NCBI GenBank assembly: GCA_001263235.1
Contig: LGRD01000013.1
Location: 1-64,000 of the forward strand
Origin: Methylibium sp. NZG
Lineage (GTDB): Bacteria; Pseudomonadota; Gammaproteobacteria; Burkholderiales; Burkholderiaceae_C
Reading direction: 5' to 3'
DNA length: 64,000 nt
Shown in pieces: positions 27,378 to 35,128 of this stretch. The notes under the pieces were generated by a model. It was not told where the DNA came from and made no database searches. It was given only the letters and a program-made list of their open reading frames with translations. The first letter of the stretch is position 1; each line of letters begins with the position of its first letter. The position numbers and the translations under genes are program-made.

Positions 27378-28559
27378 TCACGCTGGTGGCGCATGGGCCA
27401 CGAGGACCTGGGTCTGCAAGGGCATCGGCGTGGGCAACAAGCGAGCCTGGACGAAGCCTGCGCTGCGCAACAACTGGGTCAGGTCGGCAGCCGAGCGTGA
27501 ACGTCCCTTGCCCATGGCGAGCAGGTAGAAGCCGAAGTAGGCGTCGCCCATGGCCTCGGCGCCGGGCGTGCCGGCCATCGGCTCGGCCACCAGCAGCGTT
27601 CCGCCCGGGGGCAGCGCGCGGCGCGCGGCTTGCAGAATGGCCAGCGCCCGCGCGTCGCTGTGGTCGAACAGCACGCGCACCAACGTGACGATGTCGGCCC
27701 CCGTGGGCAGCGGGTCGTCGAAGAAGCTGCCGCCGAATGCGGTGGCGCGCGGCGCAAGGCCGGCCTCGGCAAGCTGCGCGCGGGCGCGCTCGGCAACGGG
27801 CGGCAGATCGAACATCATCAGGCGCAGGTCGGGCGTGTGCGCGGCCACGGCCTTGAGGAAGGTGCCTTCGCCGCCGCCCACATCGAGCAGGCAGCGGTGC
27901 CGGGCCAGCGGATAGGCGGCCAGCACCTGCTCGGCCACCAACGGCTGCGAGGCGGACATCAGCGCCGAATACTCAGCGGCGCGCTCGTTCGTGAGGGCGC
28001 CGGGTTGATCGCCCGCGTAAGGCCAGTAGCGCGACAAGGCTGTCGCCTCGCTGTTGCCGCGCAGCAACGCCACGGGGTCGCGCAGATCGGCGTACAGCGC
28101 CGCATGGTGTTCGACCATCGCGGCGATGGCGGTGTCGCCCACCAGCGGTGCGCCGAGCGGCCCCAAGCCGTAGCGGCCGCCGCTGCGCCGCTGCACCAGA
28201 TCCAGCGAGACCGCCGCAGCCAACAGGCGATGCGCGCCGTCCTCGGGCAACTGCAGGCGCGAAGCCAACTCGGCCAGTGTCTGCGGCCCCTCGGCGAGAA
28301 CTTCGAACAATCGCAAGCGCACGCACGCCAGCAGCACTTGCGAGTAGACGAAGCCGGCCACCAGGTCGAACAGGCCGGCCGCACGCCGCCGGGCGATCGG
28401 CCGCGTCAGCGGAAACCGTGCCGCCCAGCGCTGAAAACGGCGGTCGGCGAGCAGCCGGTCGCGCCAGGCACACCAGCGGTCGCGCAGGCTGAGCGGCTCT
28501 GCGGAGCGTCCAGCGGGCGGCGGCGCCGCCTGATCGGCAGGTTTCAACAGGGCAACCAC
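27378..28559 (-). CDS. crtF: Demethylspheroidene O-methyltransferase
   Basis: A 393-residue SAM-dependent enzyme that methylates the tertiary hydroxyl of spheroidene or spirilloxanthin precursors. It has an N-terminal dimerisation winged helix (SQVLLACVRLRLFEVLAEGP) and a SAM motif CLLDVGGGEGTFLKAV near residue 225, then DLPPVAERA and TLVRVLFDHSD. No ATG fits; GTG 28559, with GGAGGG eight nt upstream, was chosen. It lies 37 nt after crtE. The open frame beyond the GTG is antisense-frame crtE. Confidence 0.93.
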   Translation of the reverse strand: MVALLKPADQAAPPPAGRSAEPLSLRDRWCAWRDRLLADRRFQRWAARFPLTRPIARRRAAGLFDLVAGFVYSQVLLACVRLRLFEVLAEGPQTLAELASRLQLPEDGAHRLLAAAVSLDLVQRRSGGRYGLGPLGAPLVGDTAIAAMVEHHAALYADLRDPVALLRGNSEATALSRYWPYAGDQPGALTNERAAEYSALMSASQPLVAEQVLAAYPLARHRCLLDVGGGEGTFLKAVAAHTPDLRLMMFDLPPVAERARAQLAEAGLAPRATAFGGSFFDDPLPTGADIVTLVRVLFDHSDARALAILQAARRALPPGGTLLVAEPMAGTPGAEAMGDAYFGFYLLAMGKGRSRSAADLTQLLRSAGFVQARLLPTPMPLQTQVLVAHAPPA

Positions 28560-28596
28560 CTCAGCGCCCTCCGAAGTGCGAGCGCGCCAAGCTTTC

Positions 28597-29490
28597 TCAG
28601 ACCACCACGCGCGCCGTCTCCATCGCGCAGGCATCCGACAGCGCCTTGGGCACCAGGCGCTCGGCTTCGAGCCGCACCAGCGCGCGCAATTGCGCCTCGC
28701 CGCGGCACGACGGCACGGCTTCGATGGCGCGCGCCACGAGCCGGTCGAAGTGCTGGATCGCACCCTCCAGGCCCAACTCCTTGGCCGAGCTCGGGCGGCA
28801 CAGCGCCACATCCTGCCCGGTCGGCTTGCCGAGCACGGCGGGGTCGGCGGCCACGTCGCGGATGTCGTCGGCGACCTGGAAGGCTTCGCCCAGCCAATCG
28901 CCGAGGGCGCGCCACGGCTGCGGCTGCGCACCGGCGGCGATGGCGCCGGCGCAGGTGGCGGCAGCAAACAGCGAACCCGTCTTGGCGCGCTGGTAGTCGG
29001 CCAGCGAGACACGCGGCTCGCATTCCCAAGCCTGCCCGGCGACGATGCCGAATGGCATGCCGACGCCGCGCGAGATCGTCGTCAGAAGCGGCGCCAGCCG
29101 CAGCGGCGAGCGCACGGCCGCCACGGCCAGCGTCTCGAAGGCCAGCACGATGAGCGCGTCGCCTGCCAGCACGGCCAGGCTCTCGCCGTACGCAAAGTGC
29201 ACCGACGCGCGGCCGCGGCGCGTGGGCGCGTCGTCGAAGCACGGCAGGTCGTCGTGTACCAGCGAGGCGCAGTGCAGCAGCTCGATCGCGGTGGCGGCGG
29301 CTTCGGAGAGTTCGGGGTCGTCGTCGCCACACGCTTGCGCGACTGCCAGACAGAGTTGCGGGCGAATGCGCGCTCCCCCCGGGAACACTGCGTGCCGGAT
29401 CGCGCCCGCCAACTTCGGCGGGCAGCCCTGCGCTTCGCCGGAAGCGACGGCGGTGGCCAGCGACTGCTCGATGCGTGTGATGGGCTTCAT
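28597..29490 (-). CDS. crtE: Geranylgeranyl diphosphate synthase
   Basis: A 297-residue trans-prenyltransferase making the C20 precursor for carotenoids and the phytyl tail of bacteriochlorophyll. The first aspartate-rich motif is DDLPCFDD near residue 88 and the second is DDIRD near residue 213. It is the first gene of the minus-strand superoperon, with its own promoter at 29525-29553 divergent from puc. Confidence 0.95.
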   Translation of the reverse strand: MKPITRIEQSLATAVASGEAQGCPPKLAGAIRHAVFPGGARIRPQLCLAVAQACGDDDPELSEAAATAIELLHCASLVHDDLPCFDDAPTRRGRASVHFAYGESLAVLAGDALIVLAFETLAVAAVRSPLRLAPLLTTISRGVGMPFGIVAGQAWECEPRVSLADYQRAKTGSLFAAATCAGAIAAGAQPQPWRALGDWLGEAFQVADDIRDVAADPAVLGKPTGQDVALCRPSSAKELGLEGAIQHFDRLVARAIEAVPSCRGEAQLRALVRLEAERLVPKALSDACAMETARVVV

Positions 29491-29524
29491 GGGGCGGTCT
29501 CCGGACGCGTGTAGGTGTCAGGAC

Positions 29525-29588
29525 TTTGTACTTGAAACCACGAAAATCGTCAATCCTGATTGACAGATTGAAGTGTTCCGTGAAAATG
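29525..29588. promoter_or_regulatory. crtE/pucB divergent promoter region with degenerate PpsR site
   Basis: For crtE (minus strand) TTGACG at 29548-29553, a 17-nt spacer and TACAAA at 29525-29530 form a good sigma-70 promoter. For pucB (plus strand) TTGACA at 29560-29565 is followed by only a weak -10 (AAAATG near 29583). Both -35 boxes sit in one palindrome, GTCAAT-CCTG-ATTGAC (29549-29564), which is also a one-mismatch PpsR motif (CGT-N12-ACA, 29548-29565). One bound dimer could repress both directions. Confidence 0.7.
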
Positions 29589-29659
29589 ACACTCGCCGTC
29601 AAGGTACCCACGTGCGGGTTGCGCACGAAACCGTATGCCTAGAAGAAGGAGATCCCCCT

Positions 29660-29812
29660 ATGTCTGACCCGAACAAGGTGTGGCCCACGGGCTTGACCGA
29701 GGCCGAATCGGAAGACCTGCACCGTCACATCATCCAGGGCACGCAAATCTTCGGCGCCATCGCGGCGCTGGCGCATTTGCTGGCCTACATCTATTCACCC
29801 TGGCTGCGCTAA
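29660..29812 (+). CDS. pucB: LH2 peripheral antenna beta polypeptide
   Basis: A 50-residue antenna protein. It contains KVWPTGLTEAESEDLH, with His21/His23 in the cytoplasmic segment, and bacteriochlorophyll ligand His39 in AALAHLLAYIYSPWL. A strong AGAAGGAGA ribosome site precedes ATG 29660; a longer in-frame ORF upstream is ignored. It is followed by pucA after 19 nt. Confidence 0.96.
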   Translation: MSDPNKVWPTGLTEAESEDLHRHIIQGTQIFGAIAALAHLLAYIYSPWLR

Positions 29813-29831
29813 CCGATAAGGAGATCGAAAC

Positions 29832-30041
29832 ATGATCTACGGAAAACTCTGGTTGGTGGTGAAGCCGTCCGTCGGCATTCCGCTGTTCCTGGGCGCCGTG
29901 GCGGTGAGTTCGTTCGCCGTTCACTACGCCCTGCTGACGCACACCACCTGGCTGCCCAAGTACTACGAGGGCGGTGCGGCGGTCAAGAAGGCCGCAGTGC
30001 CGACCGACACGGTGGTGGCGGTCGCTCCACCACAGAAGTAG
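29832..30041 (+). CDS. pucA: LH2 peripheral antenna alpha polypeptide
   Basis: A 69-residue single-helix protein, opening MIYGKLWLVVKPSVGIPLFL and with ligand His31 in FAVHYALLTHTTWLPKYY. The C-terminus is extended by an Ala/Val/Pro-rich tail, like PufA in this genome. TAAGGAGA lies 9 nt before the ATG. PucA and PucB form the peripheral antenna ring. Confidence 0.95.
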   Translation: MIYGKLWLVVKPSVGIPLFLGAVAVSSFAVHYALLTHTTWLPKYYEGGAAVKKAAVPTDTVVAVAPPQK

Positions 30042-30064
30042 CGGCCTTGGCCATCCTGCGCGAT

Positions 30065-30093
30065 TCGGGCGGGCGCACCCGCTGCCCGCCCGA
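30065..30093 (+). promoter_or_regulatory. pucA-pucC intercistronic hairpin
   Basis: A perfect 10-bp GC-rich stem TCGGGCGGGC / GCCCGCCCGA with a 9-nt loop starts 23 nt after the pucA stop. No T-tract follows. By analogy with Rhodobacter puc and puf it would protect an abundant pucBA transcript from 3' decay and lower pucC expression. Confidence 0.8.
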
Positions 30094-30171
30094 GTTCGCA
30101 CAGGGTCGCCTTTCCGAGCGACGCGTCCCCTCCGCTCGGCCCCTGCGGACCTGCGTCCACTTTTGCGCGCC

Positions 30172-31575
30172 ATGAACCTCATCAGCCGCAAGCTCGTGTC
30201 GGCCTGGGTCGGGATGGGAACCCGATGTCTGCCTTTCGCCGACGCCGCCTCGCCCGACCTGCCGCTGCCTCGGCTGCTGCGCCTGGCGCTGTTTCAGGTG
30301 TCCGTCGGCATGGCGCTGGTGCTGCTGGTGGGCACCCTCAACCGCGTGATGATCGTCGAGCTGGGCGTGCCCGCCTCGCTGGTCGCCATCATGATTTCGT
30401 TGCCGGTGGTGTACGCGCCGTTTCGCGCGCTCATCGGCCATCGGTCCGACAACCACGTTTCGCCGCTCGGCTGGCGCCGCGTGCCCTACATCTGGATGGG
30501 CACGATGGTGCAGTTCGGCGGGCTGGCGGTCATGCCGTTCGCGCTGCTGGTGCTCTCGGGCGGCGGCAACGCCGGCCAGTGGCCGGCCTGGATCGGCCCG
30601 GCCGGGGCCGGCGTGGCCTTCCTTCTGGTGGGCGCGGGGCTGCACATCACGCAGACCGCCGGCCTGGCGCTGGCCACCGACCTCGCGCCGGTCGAGGCTC
30701 AACCCCGCGTGGTCGGCCTGATGTACGTGATGATGCTGGCCGGCAGCATCGTCAGCGCGCTGGTGTTCGGCGCCTTGCTGGCCGATTTTTCACCGGGTCG
30801 GCTGGTGCAGGTGATCCAGGCCTCGGCCGTCGCCACGCTGGTGCTCAACACCGTCGCACTGTGGAAGCAGGAGACGCGCCGCCCCAACCGGCCGGCGCCC
30901 CGCGAACGCCCGCCGTTCCTGGCCGCGTGGCGCGCCTACAGCGGCGGCGCGCACGCTCGTCGGCGCCTGCTGGCCATCGGCCTGGGCACGATGGCATTCG
31001 GCATGCAGGACGTGCTGCTCGAACCCTATGGCGGACAGGTGCTGAACATGGGCGTGGGCGCCACCACGCAGTTGACGGCCGCGTTGGCGCTGGGCGGGCT
31101 GGTCGGCTTCACGCTCGCCTCGCACATCCTCGGGCGGGGCGCGGACGCTTTTCGCATGGCCGGCGCCGGTGTGCTGACCGGCATGGTGGCGTTTGCCACG
31201 GTCATCCTGGCGGCCTCGTTCCAGTCGGTGCCGATGTTTGCCACGGGCGTTCTGCTGGTGGGGCTGGGCGCGGGCCTGTTCGGCCACGGCACGCTGACGG
31301 CCACGATGGGCAGCGCCCCGAAAGATCAGACCGGGCTGGCGCTCGGCGCCTGGGGCGCCGTGCAGGCCACGTCGGCCGGCATCGCCGTGGCGCTGGGCGG
31401 CGTGCTGAGCGACGCCGTCGGCGCGCTCGCCTCGCGCGGCCTGTTCGGCCCGGCGCTGGCCGTGCCGAGCTCAGGGTACATTTTTGTCTATGCGGTCGAA
31501 ATCGTCATGCTGGCCACCACCCTGCTGCTCATGACCGCTTTGATGGGCAGCTCGCGGCGGCCGGCGATGGCTTGA
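30172..31575 (+). CDS. pucC: PucC-family light-harvesting complex assembly transporter-like protein
   Basis: A 467-residue protein of the bacteriochlorophyll delivery (BCD) branch of the major facilitator superfamily, with about twelve helices. Family motifs include LFQVSVGMALVLLVGTLNRV, ALIGHRSDNH and GMQDVLLEPYGGQVL. PucC is needed for LH2 assembly, probably by delivering pigment to nascent subunits. It closely parallels LhaA at 60084-61526. ATG 30172 gives the conserved MNLISRKLVSAWVGMG start. It follows the pucA hairpin and is followed by a 40-residue membrane gene. Confidence 0.93.
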   Translation: MNLISRKLVSAWVGMGTRCLPFADAASPDLPLPRLLRLALFQVSVGMALVLLVGTLNRVMIVELGVPASLVAIMISLPVVYAPFRALIGHRSDNHVSPLGWRRVPYIWMGTMVQFGGLAVMPFALLVLSGGGNAGQWPAWIGPAGAGVAFLLVGAGLHITQTAGLALATDLAPVEAQPRVVGLMYVMMLAGSIVSALVFGALLADFSPGRLVQVIQASAVATLVLNTVALWKQETRRPNRPAPRERPPFLAAWRAYSGGAHARRRLLAIGLGTMAFGMQDVLLEPYGGQVLNMGVGATTQLTAALALGGLVGFTLASHILGRGADAFRMAGAGVLTGMVAFATVILAASFQSVPMFATGVLLVGLGAGLFGHGTLTATMGSAPKDQTGLALGAWGAVQATSAGIAVALGGVLSDAVGALASRGLFGPALAVPSSGYIFVYAVEIVMLATTLLLMTALMGSSRRPAMA

Positions 31576-31602
31576 CGAACAAGGTTTCCTCAGGAGAACT
31601 TC

Positions 31603-31725
31603 ATGGTGTATTTTCTTTTCGGCCTCTGGGTGTTCGTCGTCGCCTTCTGGCTGTTGAACCACTACTTCTACGAGAACAAGAAGTACGAAGAAGAGTACCG
31701 GCGCGGCAAGCGTCCGCGCCGCTAA
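31603..31725 (+). CDS. 40-residue single-pass membrane protein at the end of the puc operon
   Basis: The ORF opens MVYFLFGLWVFVVAFWLLNH and ends with a charged tail (ENKKYEEEYRRGKRPRR). A CAGGAGAAC ribosome site lies 5 nt before the ATG, only 27 nt after the pucC stop. The hydrophobic residues 3-18 can span a membrane; the tail is strongly basic at its end and therefore likely cytoplasmic. I do not recognise the family. Position suggests a small accessory subunit of LH2 or of PucC, comparable in size to the gamma-type or W-type small subunits known in other purple antenna complexes. Confidence 0.78.
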   Translation: MVYFLFGLWVFVVAFWLLNHYFYENKKYEEEYRRGKRPRR

Positions 31726-31726
31726 G

Positions 31727-31747
31727 GGCCGCGCCCCCGTCGCGGCC
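31727..31747 (+). promoter_or_regulatory. Hairpin after the 40-residue puc gene
   Basis: A perfect 7-bp stem GGCCGCG / CGCGGCC with a 7-nt loop begins directly after the TAA at 31723-31725. There is no T-run, so it may mark the 3' end of the puc mRNA by blocking exonucleases rather than terminate transcription. Confidence 0.6.
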
Positions 31748-31784
31748 GGCCGGGCACCTGAACCGCGTGCGGCTCGCGCCGCCG

Positions 31785-32030
31785 TCAAGTGCCGGGTGGA
31801 TCGCGTCGCCGGGCGTCGCCGCCGCGCAGTTGCTGCAGCCGATCGACGAGCATGCCGACGACGATGGAGCAGAACAACGCACCGTTGACCGCGAGCACAA
31901 CGCCCAGGATCGGGCCGCTGATTTGCTTGCCGAAGTCGTAGCCGTACTTGAGACCGGCCACGATGGCGGCGCCGTAGGCGGCCAGAACGAGGGCACGCTG
32001 CAACGGGCGAGGCGGTGGGGTCGAAGTCAT
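31785..32030 (-). CDS. Small two-helix membrane protein, 81 residues, unknown
   Basis: Two hydrophobic helices are visible (residues about 12-27 and 38-60), followed by a charged tail LQQLRGGDARRRDPP. I do not recognise the family. ATG 32030 fits the codon pattern; the frame is open 15 codons further. It is convergent with the puc operon and divergent from ccmA (225 nt away). It could be a standalone membrane protein; a photosynthetic role is not supported. Confidence 0.6.
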   Translation of the reverse strand: MTSTPPPRPLQRALVLAAYGAAIVAGLKYGYDFGKQISGPILGVVLAVNGALFCSIVVGMLVDRLQQLRGGDARRRDPPGT

Positions 32031-32255
32031 CGGCGGGCTCGGCGCGGTCGGGGGCAGGCGCTCGATTGTCGCCACCCGGCGCCTGTGGCGTCGTCAGGCG
32101 GTACCCGAAGCAAGACTTCCTGGATCGAACTTCCCCCCGCATGCCATCCGGTTACCAACCCGGGTTACCGCCTGGGGCGGCCGGCTTAAACTGACCGACC
32201 TCCCGCCGCTGCCGCCCCAGTTTCTGATGACCCGAAGCCGCCTGCCAGGGTGCCG

Positions 32256-32882
32256 ATGAGCACCGGTCTCGAACTGCGCCAGCTCGCGTGTGTGCGCGGC
32301 CGGCGGTCCCTGTTCAGCGGCCTGAACCTGCAGGTGCGACCTGGCCACCTGCTGCGGCTGCAAGGCGCCAACGGCGCCGGCAAGACGAGCCTGCTGCGCA
32401 TGGTCTGCGGCCTGCTGGCGCCGGCGGCCGGCGAGGTGCTGTGGCGCGGTCAACGCGTCGCTGCGTTGCGAGAGGAGTTCGGCAAGCAGCTGATCTACCT
32501 CGGCCACGCGGCGGCGCTCAAGGACGATCTGTCCGCAATCGAGAACCTGCAGGCCGCCAGCGTGTTGAGCGGCCGCTCGGTCGGCACGCCTGACGCTGCC
32601 GCGGCGCTGGCTGAAGCGGGCCTGCGCGGGCGCGAGCGCGCCCCGGTTCGGGTGTTGTCGCAGGGCCAGCGCAAGCGAGTCGCCCTCGCCCGGTTGGTGC
32701 TGGGCGGCGGCGCGCCGCTGTGGGTGCTCGACGAACCGTTCAACGCGCTCGACGTGGCCGCGACCGACTGGCTCGTCGGGCTGATCGGCGCGCAGGTCGG
32801 GCGCGGCGGCATCGTGGTGTTGACCAGCCACCAGAGCGTGGTCTTCGACGCCGCGCTGCCGCAGGTGGCTCTTCAATTGTGA
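32256..32882 (+). CDS. ccmA: Heme exporter ATP-binding protein CcmA
   Basis: A 208-residue ABC ATPase. Walker A GANGAGKTSLL at residues about 36-46, signature LSQGQRKR near 134 and Walker B LWVLDEPFNALD near 155. With CcmB and CcmC it releases holo-CcmE from the CcmC-heme-CcmE complex. ATG 32256 was chosen over an in-frame GTG two codons earlier. First gene of a complete System I maturation operon, whose product is needed for c-type cytochromes including PufC. Confidence 0.95.
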   Translation: MSTGLELRQLACVRGRRSLFSGLNLQVRPGHLLRLQGANGAGKTSLLRMVCGLLAPAAGEVLWRGQRVAALREEFGKQLIYLGHAAALKDDLSAIENLQAASVLSGRSVGTPDAAAALAEAGLRGRERAPVRVLSQGQRKRVALARLVLGGGAPLWVLDEPFNALDVAATDWLVGLIGAQVGRGGIVVLTSHQSVVFDAALPQVALQL

Positions 32883-33586
32883 GCGCGCCCGCAGAATCGG
32901 CGGCGAACACCGCCGGCACGCTCGAAGGCCTGCGCTGCCTGTTCCGCCGCGACCTGACGCTCGCCTTGCGGCGCCGCTCCGACACGGTCGCCGCGCTGGT
33001 CTTCTTCGTCATCGTCGTGAGCCTGTTCCCCCTCGGCGTCGGCCCGGAGCCGGCGCTGCTGCGCAGCATGGCGCCCGGCGTGGTGTGGGTCGCGGCGCTG
33101 CTGGCCTCGATGCTGTCGCTCGGCCGCCTGTTTGCCGACGACTTCGCCGACGGCACGCTGGAGCAGCTTCTGTTGTCCGCCACGCCGCTGCCGCTGCTGG
33201 TGGCCGCCAAGATCGCCGCGCATTGGCTGTGTTCGGGCCTGCTGCTGGCGCTGTTGTCGCCGCTGCTGGCGCTGCAGTTCGACCTGTCGGCCTCGGCCGC
33301 CGGCGTATTGTTGGTCTCGCTGCTGCTGGGCACGCCGCTGCTGAGCCTGATCGGTGCGATCGGCGCGGCGCTGACCGTGGGCGTGCGCGGCGCGGGCGTG
33401 CTGCTGTCGCTGCTGGTGCTGCCGCTGTACGTGCCAGTGCTGATCTTCGGCGCCGGTGCCGTCGACGCCCACAACGCCGGATTGGGAGTGACGGCCCACT
33501 TCTCTCTGCTCGGCGCGATGCTGGTGCTGGCCACGTTCCTGGCACCGCTGGCGGCGGCTGTTGCATTGCGTATCTCGGTGGAGTGA
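32879..33586 (+). CDS. ccmB: Heme exporter protein CcmB
   Basis: A 235-residue inner-membrane protein with six hydrophobic segments and the family stretch DDFADGTLEQLLLSATPLP. It is the permease-like partner of CcmA. Translation starts at GTG 32879, overlapping the ccmA stop as GTGA; the long ORF upstream is ccmA in another frame. Confidence 0.94.
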   Translation: MSAPAESAANTAGTLEGLRCLFRRDLTLALRRRSDTVAALVFFVIVVSLFPLGVGPEPALLRSMAPGVVWVAALLASMLSLGRLFADDFADGTLEQLLLSATPLPLLVAAKIAAHWLCSGLLLALLSPLLALQFDLSASAAGVLLVSLLLGTPLLSLIGAIGAALTVGVRGAGVLLSLLVLPLYVPVLIFGAGAVDAHNAGLGVTAHFSLLGAMLVLATFLAPLAAAVALRISVE

Positions 33587-33677
33587 GGGGGTCAAGCCCG
33601 GGCGCGGCACAATACGCGGCTGCCCGCACCACCGCCGGCCCGACTTGCTTTCGTCGCTCGCCCTGCACCACCGCCCC

Positions 33678-34412
33678 ATGAACTGGTTCAAGTACGCCGC
33701 CCCGCAACGCTTCTACCCGCTGGCCGGTGCGCTGGTGCCGTGGTTCGGCGGTGCAGCCGTGCTGCTGACGGTGGTGGGCCTGACGCTGGGCCTGGGCTTT
33801 GCGCCCACCGACGCGCAACAGGGCGAGGCCTATCGCATCATCTTCATCCACGTGCCGTCGGCCTGGATGTCGATGGTGGTCTATGTGGCGATGGCGTTCT
33901 GGGCCGGCATCGGCCTCGTGTTCAATGCGCGGCTCGCGTCGCTGCTGGCCATCGCGCTGGCGCCCACTGGCGCGTGGATGACCTTCCTCGCGCTGTGGAC
34001 CGGCGCGCTGTGGGGCAAGCCCACCTGGGGCACCTGGTGGGTGTGGGACGCGCGGCTCACGTCGGAGCTGATCCTGCTGTTCCTGTACATCGGCTTCATG
34101 TCGCTGCACGCGGCCATCGACGACCCGCGCCGCGCCGACCGCGCCGCCGCGGTGCTGGCGCTGGTGGGCGTGATCAACGTGCCGATCATCTATTTCTCGG
34201 TGAAGTGGTGGAACACGCTGCACCAGGGCGCATCGGTGAGCCTGACCAAGGCGCCGAGCATCGCCACGCCGATGCTGATGGGCATGCTCGTCATGGCGCT
34301 GGCGTTCTGGGCCTACTGCATCGCGGTGGCGCTGGCACGCACGCGCAACCTGATCCTCGAACGCGACCGGCACGCGGCCTGGGCACGCGAAGAATTGGGT
34401 GCCGCGGCATGA
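33678..34412 (+). CDS. ccmC: Heme exporter protein CcmC
   Basis: A 244-residue six-helix protein that binds heme on its periplasmic face and loads it onto CcmE. The tryptophan-rich WGTWWVWDARLTSE motif near residue 115 and flanking histidines (FIHVPSAW, TLHQGASVS) are the heme-handling site. ATG 33678 gives MNWFKYAAPQRFYPLAG. Confidence 0.96.
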   Translation: MNWFKYAAPQRFYPLAGALVPWFGGAAVLLTVVGLTLGLGFAPTDAQQGEAYRIIFIHVPSAWMSMVVYVAMAFWAGIGLVFNARLASLLAIALAPTGAWMTFLALWTGALWGKPTWGTWWVWDARLTSELILLFLYIGFMSLHAAIDDPRRADRAAAVLALVGVINVPIIYFSVKWWNTLHQGASVSLTKAPSIATPMLMGMLVMALAFWAYCIAVALARTRNLILERDRHAAWAREELGAAA

Positions 34413-34479
34413 GCGCCGAGGGTTTCCCGAGGGCGATTTCCCGCTTGGCGCGACGCCCCGCAGGCGCTAGGGTGCACCA

Positions 34480-34671
34480 ATGAACCTCGCCTGGCAAAGC
34501 TGGTCAGATTTCTTTGCGATGGGCGGCTACGGCCTGTATGTCTGGGGCTCTTTTGCCGTGACCGCGCTGGTGATGCTGGGCGAGGTGTGGGCGCTGCGCG
34601 CCTCGCGCCGCGCGCTGGCCCGTGACGACCGCAACGACCTTTCCTTGGAAGGAACGCCCGATGAAACCTAG
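34480..34671 (+). CDS. ccmD: Heme exporter protein CcmD
   Basis: A 63-residue protein with one membrane helix (YGLYVWGSFAVTALVMLGE) and a charged tail. It stabilises the CcmABC-CcmE complex. It lies 67 nt after ccmC and its end overlaps the start of ccmE by 11 nt. Confidence 0.92.
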   Translation: MNLAWQSWSDFFAMGGYGLYVWGSFAVTALVMLGEVWALRASRRALARDDRNDLSLEGTPDET

Positions 34672-35128
34672 AACCAAACGTGCGCTAGCGATCGTCGTCG
34701 GCCTGGCCGTGCTGGGCACCGCGATCGCGCTGGTGATGAACGCCTTCCAGAGCAACCTGGTGTTCTTCTTCAGCCCGTCGCAGGTGGCGGCCAACGAGGC
34801 GCCGCGCGAGCGCAACTTCCGCATCGGCGGGCTGGTGAAGGAAGGCAGCATCCAGCGCGACACGAAGAGCCTGACGATCAACTTCGTCGTCACCGACCTG
34901 GCGCAGACCATCCCCGTGACCTACACCGGCCTGCTGCCCGACCTGTTCAAGGAAGGCAAGGGCGTCGTCGCGCAAGGCAAGCTCGGCGCCGACGGCGTGT
35001 TTCGCGCCGACCAGGTGCTGGCAAAGCACGACGAGAACTACATGGCGCCCGAGGCCGCCGCCGCACTCGAGCAAGCTCGCCACGGCAAGATGCCGAAGGG
35101 CGAGACCACCTACGGAGCCAAGCCATGA
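34661..35128 (+). CDS. ccmE: Cytochrome c-type biogenesis heme chaperone CcmE
   Basis: A 155-residue membrane-anchored periplasmic chaperone. It has an N-terminal helix (residues 8-27), an OB-fold and the heme-attachment motif KHDENY at about residues 126-131, whose histidine binds heme covalently. ATG 34661 lies inside the last codons of ccmD. Confidence 0.96.
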   Translation: MKPRTKRALAIVVGLAVLGTAIALVMNAFQSNLVFFFSPSQVAANEAPRERNFRIGGLVKEGSIQRDTKSLTINFVVTDLAQTIPVTYTGLLPDLFKEGKGVVAQGKLGADGVFRADQVLAKHDENYMAPEAAAALEQARHGKMPKGETTYGAKP

